From assembly GCF_010093595.1 (NCBI RefSeq), contig NW_022985439.1, positions 404,222 to 416,494 on the forward strand: a DNA stretch of 12,273 bases, read 5' to 3'. Below the pieces are notes generated by a model. The model was not told the origin of the DNA, did not search any database, and worked only from the letters and a program-made list of their open reading frames with translations. How positions within the stretch are numbered: position 1 is the stretch's first letter; every line of letters starts with the position of its first letter. The translations under genes were made by a program, and so were the position numbers. This stretch comes from Mytilinidion resinicola. Lineage: Eukaryota > Ascomycota > Dothideomycetes > Mytilinidiales > Mytilinidiaceae. Positions 1 to 8,009 of the stretch are shown piece after piece.

Positions 1-1045
1 TATCCTTAGTAATATTTACCTTTTTTTAAAATAGCTTAGTATATATAGCCTATAGTATACTAATACTAGAAAAGTTATTATAAATAAGTTTTTTCACCTT
101 TTTTATACGCTTAAGGCGCTATAGAACTAGTATAGCTAATACTTTAAGTATAGGTTTATACCTATAATAAAAGGCCTCTACTATTTACTATATTTAGGTG
201 CTTTTTAGCTATTAGGTAAAAGTTCTATATATAGAATAACTGCTTTTCTTAGTTACTATATTATATATATAATTCTAAGGTATATAGTAGCCTATAAAAG
301 TATACTAATACTATATTTTTTAGGTTACTTTATACTTATTAGGTTTACTATAGTATTTTACTAAGCTATAGCCTTATACTAAGGCGTGCGCTTATAGTAT
401 AGTATACGTATTTTCTATTATAAAATAGTAGGCTAGCTATAGCAGCTATAAAGCTATAGTAAAAGGTAAAAAAAGTATATTATAAAAGTAGTAAATAAGA
501 ATTATATACTACTATATTTAGAAAAAGTATTTAAAATTAGTAAGCAAATTAAGTAAGTAAATTAAAGGCTTTAAAGCACCTATTTAAGCTAATTAAAAGG
601 TAGTAAAATAAAAGGGGTTAAAAAGGTATATACCTACTAAAATAAGGGGGTATATAAATATAATAGAGGAGTATATAGGTACTTACGCCTATTATAAAAT
701 ATTAAATTTTAATTTTACTACTAAAATCCGCAACTTATTACTAAAAACTGCTAGAAACTGCTAGAAACTACTAAAACTATAGTAACTTAAATTCTTTTAC
801 TAAAAACTATTTCCCTAATATAGCTACTAGTTATAATTACTTAGAACTAAATATAGCTAAATATAACACGTAGACTAAAAACTATAAGCTATAGAGTATT
901 ATACTATAAATATATATTTAGTAGTAAAATACGGCTAAATACTGCTAAAATACTAGGAACTTTTTCCTTAATATATTATAGCTATTATAAGAACAGCTAC
1001 TATATTTGCTATTAGAAGCCTGTAAATAGCAGTAATTGTAATAAT
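1..1045. repeat. AT-rich, RIP-like degenerate repeat block
   Basis: This block is overwhelmingly A and T, dominated by TpA-rich words such as tatagta, actata and ctaaaa. It contains very few CpG or CpA-rich stretches and no open frame of useful length on either strand. Short reiterated words occur, for example ctgctagaaa twice near 750-770. Composition switches abruptly to ordinary genic DNA at about 1045-1060. In filamentous ascomycetes such blocks are usually transposon copies whose CpA has been converted to TpA by RIP. The element that was mutated cannot be identified from what is left. An AT-rich centromeric or telomere-proximal block would look similar. Confidence 0.75.
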
Positions 1046-1060
1046 TAGGGCACTTTAGAG

Positions 1061-1735
1061 ATGTCCGATTCCAAGAATTATTATATTTCACCTCGGTTCG
1101 ACCAAGCCTGGTGGCGTCTAAGCGACGAAGATGTTTCCAACGTAGCAGAAGGAGAGGTTTTAGGTCAAGGCGGCGTCTTCATGCTCTTCTATGAGCGGTC
1201 TGACATCGACCTAACTCCGCTTTCGCAAGTCTCTACTGAAACTGCAGTTAATGCACCTTCCGCAGTGCTCCATACACCCTTGTCACTTGTAGACGATCTC
1301 ATCAAAGTTTGCGGAAGCTCTCCTGTGCCCTCGGATGATGCTACGCGAGTGCCGCTTCCGGACGATGATTCTGAAGCTGAACTTTATCCTGATCTCCGGA
1401 AATTCGCTTTAATGACGACAGATTCAAATCTGGATGGCGTTAGGGCGTCGAGAACGATGGTACTTCATGCCTCATCGTCATCTAGTGATGCCTCGGGAAG
1501 CGCCCAGCAACCTGCAGCAAATGGAGACATCAGCCTACCGGACGCCGAAGAGTCACAATCGACAAACTTGACTAGTGATGAAGACGAATCCGAGACTGAC
1601 TACCTACCTTCCGACGTGCCTGTGAGCCAGCCTATAGCGAGTCATAGCCCGGCGTTGATGAGGACCGCAGGAGTGTCTGGACATTGCAGGACCAGCGGTT
1701 CCAGGTCTTCTCTACCTATGGTTGCTGCTACATGA
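1061..1735 (+). pseudogene. C-terminal remnant of a USP-family ubiquitin hydrolase
   Basis: Residues 7-46 of this 224-residue frame match the end of the USP (peptidase C19) catalytic domain: an aromatic/basic stretch, then WWRLSDEDVSNV, then EVLGQGGVFMLFYER, the final beta-strand and FYER signature of fungal and animal USPs. After it comes a long acidic, Ser-rich tail with DDDSEAE and SDEDESE clusters, ending SLPMVAAT, as in some fungal USPs with disordered C-termini. The catalytic Cys box and His box are missing. In-frame stops lie directly upstream (TAG at 1046-1048) and then the AT-rich block begins, so the 5' part of the gene was lost or mutated away. The first ATG of the frame is at 1061; a splice acceptor (tttag, 1054-1058) just before it is an alternative 5' end. 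The remnant should not be an active protease. Family assignment is fairly sure; expression is unknown. Confidence 0.65.
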
Positions 1736-2346
1736 TATTTTCTCTTTCGAAGATCAACTCACTCATGTGAGGCGACTGGGCAATGGCGTTGGGTTGCTGT
1801 CCCAGCGTTGTTTGAGGTTTGCTATGAACACGGTGCTTCAGCATTGCATTGGGATGAGTTAACGTGGGCATTTTGTGACCGCATGCTTGGCGTTTGAGAT
1901 AGCGGAGTTTTTGGTTCTGGGTGCATTGTATGTCGTAGTCTCCTCAGAGGGCGCATCTCGGTGGTGTGTCAATTGAACTATTCCCACACTCTCTAGTCTC
2001 CATTGGGCCAGCAATTTTACCCACACGATTAAGAAGCAAGGCTATATGGTCTTAACCAACAACCTAATGTTGTCCTCGCGACTCGAGCCTTACTCTGTTC
2101 AAGTTGGTCCCCGTGGAAAAGACTACAATTGACGCCAGGGTGCGTGTGTCAAGGTTGGTGTTGACGGGCTTCTCATACATTAGTAGTCCCTCTCTGCAGC
2201 CATCTATTCAAAAGTCAAAATATCTTCTTCGACAAGGCAGACCAGTATTGATTGCCATTGATACTAATCTAGATCAAATTTGCCGTCAAGTATCGCAGTC
2301 CCAATCTCGCACTCGCAACTCACACGTCCTCTCTCGCGGTTCCCTT
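1736..2346. other. Convergent intergenic region
   Basis: This stretch lies between the stop of the USP remnant on the plus strand and the stop of the WD40 gene on the minus strand, so it should hold both 3' untranslated regions. I see no convincing coding frame, tRNA or repeat. A plus-strand frame at 2104-2466 starts on a non-ATG codon and runs antisense into the WD40 gene. Confidence 0.5.
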
Positions 2347-3627
2347 CTACTTGGCTATCACAAGATTCTGGAGGTTCAAGTTCATGACCAGAGACGAACC
2401 ACTCAGATCTTCGTTTTTGTTCACAAACCTACTCCGCTCGTGGTCAAGTTCCGAGATATTGTATAGTTCGACCAAATGCTTCCCGTTCTCAAGCCACACC
2501 ACAACAGCAAGCAAACCGCCCTTAGCCGCAAACTTATACACCTCACCTTGACGCTCCCTTAGATCGAAGCGAACCTGATGTGTTTGGCGGTCCCAGGCCC
2601 GGAGAAGCCCGTTCACTGCCCCAGTGATCATAAGGTCCTTGGTCCAGACAACTCCGCATATAGCGTTTCTTCCCGCAGAGCTGTCACCGGCCCAGAACGT
2701 GTGCACAGAAGCGCCGGTATCCCATTTCCAAGTCCGAATCCAGCCGTCCGCTGATGCTGAAATCAGAAGTCCCGCATCGTCTGGGTCTGTCGTCAACTGG
2801 TTTACCACCCGTGTGTGGCCAAGGCAGCTGGCAATGCATGCACTTGTCATGCCAGATGACTTATTAGCTGTAGTTTGAGTCAAGAAGAAAGTACATTTTC
2901 TCACCCAGAGTTGACGTTCCAAATTTTCACCTCACCTCCCGTTGCTCCTGTAGCAAGCAGAGAACGATCGGCGTTGAACTCTGACACCACGACACAGCCA
3001 TCATGGCCTTCTTGTAAGCCTCTGGAATGACCATTGTTCAAATCCCAGATCTGGACGATTCCGCGACCAATTCCAGAAACAAGAAGGTTATCATGGCTTT
3101 TGAGAGACGTTATTGGCTTCAGATACGCAGTACCACAGGGCTCTTCTAATGTGTGCCGTCTTGTGCCGGAAGGAACGTCCCACACAATTAGACTTCCATC
3201 AGTTGCGCCGGATATGATTGTCTCTGCGTCTGGAAATGATACACATTTTATCTCGCTGGTATGGCCATCGAATGCCAGGCTCTTTGCGCTGTCTTATTTC
3301 AGGATGTTCATCTTGTTCAAGCCGCTTGGATGTTTCAGACTCGTGGACATACCCTGTCTTCAAGTCCCATACTCCTACTCTCCCGTCCTCGCCCCCCACT
3401 GCCATCGTGTCGCCGCAGCAGTCGAAAGTCCAGGCACATCCCACCGGCAGCCATCGCCGATGCTCGCATATTTCGAGTCCATTATGCTGACAGCGGACAT
3501 CGAGGACGTTGAATTCTTCGACGCCTTTTCCACCTGTGGTATGGCTCACAACGAGATAATTGTCAGCCAGATGGACCGTGCGCATTGTTGTTGGGTTTAG
3601 TATCAAAAAGCCAGCCCGCGGAGCCAT
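2347..3627 (-). CDS. WD40-repeat beta-propeller protein (3 exons, 384 aa)
   Basis: Exons on the minus strand are 3627-3353, 3288-2905 and 2842-2347. Intron 1 (3289-3352, 64 bp) begins GTATGT and ends ACAG. Intron 2 (2843-2904, 62 bp) begins GTGAGA, has a CTAAT branch point and ends CAAG. Both are phase 2, and removing them rebuilds repeat consensus across the joins: WDLKTG followed by AKSLAFDGHTSEI, and IWNVNSG followed by ACIASCLGHTRVV. Seven to eight blades can be seen, with closing dipeptides or equivalents in GVWDLKTG, IVWDVPSG, QIWDLNNG, KIWNVNSG, RTWKWDTG and RAWDRQTH, and a weaker last blade ending ELYNIS. Propellers of this type are protein-interaction scaffolds; no catalytic domain is present. 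The start is the ATG at 3627. The same frame stays open upstream to about 3765 without an ATG and reads PFLTFNIILDPPGFTF, so an upstream exon, perhaps an F-box as in fungal F-box/WD40 proteins, may be missing. A TATTTAAA at 3765-3772 supports the short form. Confidence 0.8.
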
Positions 3628-3764
3628 CGTAGACTTCAGTTTGAAGCGCTGGAATGTGGAAAAAGTAAAGCCAGGAGGATCGAGGATAATGTTGAACGTG
3701 AGGAAAGGCAACAGCTTTTGTATTTGGTGCTGTGCCGCAGGCGGACGAGGGGCGCCACCCAGGC

Positions 3765-3772
3765 TTTAAATA
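3765..3772 (-). promoter_or_regulatory. Candidate TATA box of the WD40 gene
   Basis: The minus strand reads TATTTAAA here, about 140 bases before the chosen ATG at 3627. Transcription starting some 30 bases downstream would give a leader of roughly 100 bases. Its position argues against a further coding exon upstream, but only weakly. Confidence 0.35.
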
Positions 3773-3824
3773 GCAACTGGAAAACAGAAAAACAGGATGG
3801 AAAACGAACGGCGCAGTAACGATC

Positions 3825-3854
3825 CTCCAACTCGAACCCCTCCAACTCGAACCT
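3825..3854. repeat. Short tandem duplication (ctccaactcgaacc x2)
   Basis: The word ctccaactcgaacc occurs twice in direct succession, separated by a single base, in the interval between the secreted-protein gene and the WD40 gene. It looks like a small replication-slippage duplication. No function can be inferred. Confidence 0.6.
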
Positions 3855-3916
3855 CTACACGCACCTACCTAAAACTTATCTGCACCACAGTGATCAAGGT
3901 CAAATCCACGATCGAT

Positions 3917-4535
3917 CTAGTCTGTGCAATAGATTCCGCCGCCCGGATGACGAAAGCAGTCTCCGCACCCAAGGTTGTCACAGTGTGCATTTATTCTCGG
4001 GTCGGACCCTGTTGTTGAGCAAGTAATTTCCGTGCACGAGCTATCTTGTGGATCAACAAGGCCGTGGTTTCGTTGATAGATGAACATTTCGCCGGGCTCG
4101 CTGTGCGTTGCTTGAAGATTTTTATCTAGGCAAGAGCCCCCCAAGACCGCTGCAGAAGCGCAACTGCCCAGGTCAGGTTCTATTCAGAAGTCTAGCTTGG
4201 TTTGGTCTACTTACAGTGTCCAGGGGAGGACGAATACGTGGGCTATCTTTGTAACTTGGTACTTCCAGCCAGGTAGACCATATGTCGCCAGGCAAGACGC
4301 CATGTAGATGATCTGTTGGGAAGTGTTAGTCCCAGTATCAGGCTCAGTGGGACTCACTCACGCAGGAGGCATGCAATCCACGCTCCTCCAGCTCTTCACG
4401 ATACTCTTGTTCAGCACGAGCGTCGAGCTTCAGTGCCTCGTTTGGAACCGGCAAAGCTTCACGCCTCATGGGGCAAACCGCAGCAATACCGCCAGACGCA
4501 GCGAGAGCGAGGATAACGAGGCTAGAAGACCGCAT
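3917..4535 (-). CDS. Small cysteine-rich secreted protein (3 exons, 172 aa)
   Basis: Exons on the minus strand are 4535-4362, 4312-4215 and 4163-3917. Intron 1 (4313-4361, 49 bp) has GTGAGT, a GACTAAC branch point and AACAG. Intron 2 (4164-4214, 51 bp) has GTAAGT, CTGAC and GGCAG. Phases 0 and 2 join to one frame. The product starts with a clear signal peptide (MRSSSLVILALAASGGIAA), then a charged segment, DARAEQEYREELEERG (about 38-53), that may be a propeptide. The C-terminal 40 residues are cysteine-dense: Cys134, 139, 152, 157, 160 and 170, ending GGGIYCTD. Further Cys lie at 21, 58, 65, 92 and 102. Size, secretion signal and disulfide potential fit the small secreted proteins that fungi release to the outside, often effector candidates, but I recognise no named family. 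Uncertain point: exon 2 encodes an unusually hydrophobic stretch. One longer intron from a second donor at 4357 to an acceptor at 4150 would also keep frame and omit it. Confidence 0.7.
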
Positions 4536-4667
4536 ATCGAGTGTGAAGGCAGAGTCGGGTTCTTGGAGAAATTGAATTCCAGGTGGTGATTGAAAATATG
4601 ATTCTCGCAGGATGAAGGTAAAAGTGATCTCTTTGGTCTGTCGGTTTCTTTCCTAGGTGCTTGAACT

Positions 4668-4675
4668 CTTTATAT
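4668..4675 (-). promoter_or_regulatory. Candidate TATA box of the cysteine-rich secreted-protein gene
   Basis: The minus strand reads ATATAAAG, about 135 bases upstream of the ATG at 4535. The spacing is nearly the same as for the TATAAG before the divergent secreted-protein gene at 6362. Confidence 0.45.
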
Positions 4676-5479
4676 CTTGTCTCTACTCTCACTTCCATCA
4701 ACCAAAAGTGGTCATACGTATCATCCCTCAAAGGCCAGATATGTGGCACGTTCAGCATGTTTCCAAGTTTGGAGAAGCGTGACGTGGCTATGAGTTTGCA
4801 TGTCATCACTTTGCGTGGGAAGAGGCGCACAGCAAGCAGAGAACCAACATTTCAGGGTCGGAAGAGAGGCACAGCACTGCACGGTGCATCGCTTGCGTTT
4901 CCTGGTATTGCATGCGGCACTTTCGAGTCTCGAACTACTGCGCCTTCGAATTGCGCGTATCGCGAGCGAGGTTGCCTTCAGAAGAGGCACCTTACGCCAG
5001 CATATCTCTATCATTAGTTTCTCTGTGTGGCACATAAAGGAAAGCGCTCGAAGATTGGGCTATTTTTTAACACATCACTCCACAACTAGCCACTGAACGT
5101 AGCCTGAAGGTATGACCGCTCTTACTCCATTCCTCATGAATGTTTGAAGTCGGATTGCGGCGAACCGGGTGCGGCATGGCTCCTTAGTGGACTGACCAAT
5201 GATCACGCTGCTAGCAGCGTAATGCATCTCACCGGGTACAAAGGTACGATGGCTTCCACAACGCGAATTCATTTTATTAACATAAACCTCACAGTAATCA
5301 ATCCTGTCGTAGCAGCTACACCTTACTGAGTTTGACACTGCCACAATTCCAGGCACATATGGCAAGCAGGTGAAATATCGTGGCGTTCCGTGGCGCTCCT
5401 GTGACGAAATCAAGGTCCAAAATAAATCCCTGGACCACGATTCCCCAGGTCTATTACCGTGTTGGTTGTCTCAACTTTG

Positions 5480-5610
5480 GGGCTTGGGCGCTGAGTGACC
5501 CACGCTGCACGGCGATGTTCTTCGAGGGCTCGCCGCTGCACTTCTGCGCCGTGGTCCTTGAAACGCCGATTCAGTGATGTAGCGAGGGCTATGCAAATGG
5601 GCCGGTACAG
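5480..5610 (-). pseudogene. Coding-like fragment of unknown origin
   Basis: On the minus strand a stop-free stretch encodes NRRFKDHGAEVQRRALEEH followed by RRAAWVTQRP. It uses GC-ended codons and has an amphipathic, charged make-up that looks protein-coding rather than random. The frame has no ATG. It is bounded by a stop upstream and by a GTAATA that could be a donor near 5459; an acceptor TCACAG further on would continue into ERHGTPRYFTCLPYV. I cannot identify a family. It may be an exon of a decayed or missed gene, or chance. Confidence 0.2.
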
Positions 5611-6216
5611 CAGAGAGGCTGTGAAGTACCAATTCGAAGATCATCACAACCTGTTACAGTATACCGAGAGGGAGGTAGGGTCGCCGTGTAGGGCTGACCA
5701 ACATGGTCAACTTATCCGACCAACCCCTTCAAAACAACGAGATCTTCACGGAAACTATAGATGCTAGTGGATGATTGATTCGACACGCCTGAAACATAGG
5801 AAACGCAACTAATGGCGCAGTCGTATGGATCTTTCAACTCGCCGCTGCTGAGCTCCTGATGTGTGCCGCAGACGCACTGTCTACGCTGTGAATCCCGCCA
5901 GATTCCGAGTCATGCGATACTCTGCATTCAACATCGCTCAATTCTCAAGGGTCATTCGAATCAAGGCGCAGTTCTGCGTGTGACATTGATTCCCCCGTGT
6001 TGGTGTCTCAATGCTGGCTACCAGTCAAATTCTTGACCATCAGAAAACGGGGCTTGACGTTGTTTCATCTCTGAACGGTGTGCAGCATGTGCCCTCTGGG
6101 AAAGGATTGTGTGCATGCTCTGGTGATGAGCGCAACTGTACTGTTTCCATGAAGCTAGATTTCACGTAGAACAAGTCCAGAGCGCTGCAGAATGAATTGT
6201 TAGTCAGAAAAGAAGC

Positions 6217-6222
6217 TATAAG
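6217..6222 (+). promoter_or_regulatory. Candidate TATA box of the Kex2-tail secreted-protein gene
   Basis: TATAAG lies 140 bases before the ATG at 6362, followed by a pyrimidine-rich leader. It is the only good TATA-like word in the proximal upstream region. Confidence 0.45.
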
Positions 6223-6361
6223 TGCACAGGAGCTCCCCCGTTCAAGTATCAGTTTCTATTAAGACCTGCTCCAATATCAATCAACATCTTTCTGGCTTTC
6301 ATCAACACATTGTTTCACAACTTCAAGCTCGGTATCACACTTTTCTACCTCTTCAATCGCC

Positions 6362-7020
6362 ATGCGTTCCTCCAGTCTCGTCACCCTGGTGCCCCTCGCA
6401 GCGACAATGGTATCTGCAGGCTGCTTTGGAGGTGGCGCTAAGGGCGACCACGCACTTGCGCTCGCCCAAGTTGACTCCGTGTGCGCCGGATTCCAGGGGT
6501 CATTCGAGAAGAAGCAGCCCCGTAACGCGTGCGTCTTTCAGGCTGGTGAGAATACATCCTGGTACTTCTCGATCCGCAGGGATGCAAGTGAAGGCGGCAT
6601 CCTTACAAAATCTGTTTGTATTGCTGGCCTTACGAAGGAGGTGACCGGATGCGACCATGGAGGGCAAAGCAAGTCAGGCGATTGGATCTTCACGTTAGTT
6701 TCCGTATATCCATGATTGGGGCCCACACTTACTCCTTCAGATCCGACCCTAATGACGGTATGTGCTCCGATACGGAGTATATCAACAACCAGACGCCCCA
6801 GCCGCCCCCGTCGAAGGAGAGGCGGTCTAACGCCCCGCCGCACCAACACGCGAACGACTTCAGCGTGGGAAAACGACAGCCAGAGAAGGGAGACATCAAG
6901 ATCGTTTATGACATCGGCATTCCAGTCCCAAATCCCGTATCAGAGAAGAGAAGCGATGTGACGATCGTCTATGATGTCGACATTCCGGAAAAGAGCCACG
7001 CGATACCTTTCCAAGCCTGA
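6362..7020 (+). CDS. Secreted six-cysteine precursor with Kex2-bounded repeat tail (2 exons, 203 aa)
   Basis: Exon 1 is 6362-6693 and exon 2 is 6741-7020. The 47-bp phase-2 intron has a GTTAGT donor and CTTCAG acceptor, and splicing gives GDWIFTSDPNDGMC. A signal peptide covers about residues 1-20 (MRSSSLVTLVPLAATMVSAG). The body has six cysteines (21, 41, 57, 86, 97, 119), enough for three disulfides, with a conserved-looking W-x-F-x-x-DPNDGMC close. After residue 120 the chain becomes Pro- and charge-rich, with likely Kex2 cuts at RR138-139, KR155-156 and KR180-181. The last two segments each hold a related block, DIKIVYDIGIP and DVTIVYDVDIP. The ATG has a good context (tcgccATG). The product is expected to be secreted and trimmed in the late Golgi. 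I recognise no named family. The organisation resembles both effector candidates and Kex2-processed repeat precursors; with only two repeats the latter is tentative. Confidence 0.75.
6886..6990 (+). repeat. Imperfect internal coding repeat (IVYD-x-x-IP, two copies)
   Basis: Two segments of 11 codons, DIKIVYDIGIP at residues 162-172 and DVTIVYDVDIP at 183-193, match at 7 of 11 positions, with conservative I/V changes at two more. Their DNA is diverged, mostly at third positions. Each lies just after a KR dibasic site (155-156 and 180-181). Confidence 0.6.
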
Positions 7021-8009
7021 AGAACGAGCGAAGGAGAGAATGTGTAGCGTTCGAGATGTGTCCGGGCTGGCTCCCCTCATTCGAGTTCTCATCTCGATGG
7101 AATATGTTCCGCATTTGCTGAAGTGTGGGACGGATGTCATTGATGCCATCTTGGCTTTTTTGCCATGTCACTCGTTTTTTTTGGGCTTTCTCTTCCACCG
7201 AGCCTTTGAATCTGCTTTTCATATGTGTGGTTTGGGATTTGCTTTTCAACTAGTTATCTAGTATGTCACTCGTTGCATTCAATGAATTTGAAAATAACGT
7301 GGTTCACCATGCATTGGATGTCCCACCAGCTTGAGGGAACTAGTACCTAGACCAAGCTCTTGCCACACTTTTAGCATAGATGTTACTCTTAGGCGGCTTA
7401 GGTATCGGTTTCTAAAAATACTCGAGAGCTGTTGACGCCACGAAAGTCATCTGCACGCGCTGGCCTTTTTCTCAGAACGCATAAGTGACTCAGGATGTTG
7501 GCTGAAGCTCACCAACTCCATACGTGTTAGCCCCATCAACCCCTATCTTTACTTCTTCATTCCAAATCACGGATACAATTGGTTCCGGTGGCTTGCGCCA
7601 CCTTATTTTACAACTCTATATATACAGCCCTTACGGCTCAATTAATACACCAGAGTTCTCATTCCTAACATCTCAAGTAAGTGGCACAGTTTGCTACGCC
7701 ACTCACAGCCCCGAAGACCTGAGTGACTGCACAGACATTACAAAATTAGAAACGTCCCAGAATTGCTAGACGCCTTGGGGGGCGCTTACAAGTTTAAAGG
7801 GTCTTATGTCATGCTCGAGGTGGGCAGTATTCATGGCGCAGTAAAGGACACGGTAAACACGTCGGTTATAGTTCATCCCGGGCCCTTGAGACTCACCATA
7901 TCTGTTCTATGGATCTTACTAGGGCCTATCTAAGTCTCTACTGAACCCTTTTCCATTTCAGTATTTTTCTAGTTTGAATATATCCCCATTAGGTGGCTAA
8001 GAAAACGCC
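7021..8009. other. Intergenic region, no supported gene
   Basis: This interval holds the 3' end of the secreted-precursor gene and the promoter of the transporter-DUF3431 gene. The frames present, one at 7524-7769 on the plus strand and one at 6896-7249 on the minus strand, either start on a non-ATG codon or overlap the real gene and lack domain features. I see no RNA gene or repeat. Confidence 0.5.

Larger units (their letters stand above)
4536..6361. other. Divergent intergenic region between two secreted-protein genes
   Basis: These 1.8 kb separate two genes transcribed away from each other and contain the promoter and leader of both. Base composition is ordinary and I see no RNA gene or transposon end. 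The only coding-like patch is on the minus strand around 5480-5610, listed separately. The last 100 bases before 6362 are pyrimidine-rich with repeated atcaaca/tttcatcaa words, typical of a fungal 5' leader. Confidence 0.5.

Noticed and set aside
1048..1056. GGGCACTTT (Gly-His-Phe) just before the USP remnant, resembling the catalytic His box
   Set aside because: It is in a different frame from the remnant and is not followed by the expected VCYR-like residues; most likely chance, though a trace of the lost domain cannot be excluded.
2104..2466. Plus-strand frame of 120 codons in the convergent spacer
   Set aside because: It has no true ATG start, its composition is not protein-like, and its 3' part is antisense to the well-supported WD40 gene.
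3034..3600. Plus-strand frame of 188 codons
   Set aside because: It is entirely antisense to WD40 exons, whose repeats and splice signals are clear.
6896..7249. Minus-strand frame of 117 codons
   Set aside because: It overlaps the end of the secreted-precursor gene antisense, starts on a doubtful codon and has no domain features.
7524..7769. Plus-strand frame of 81 codons with some hydrophobic residues
   Set aside because: It starts on GTG, not ATG; it has no signal peptide or recognisable motif, and no splice partner restores a longer frame.
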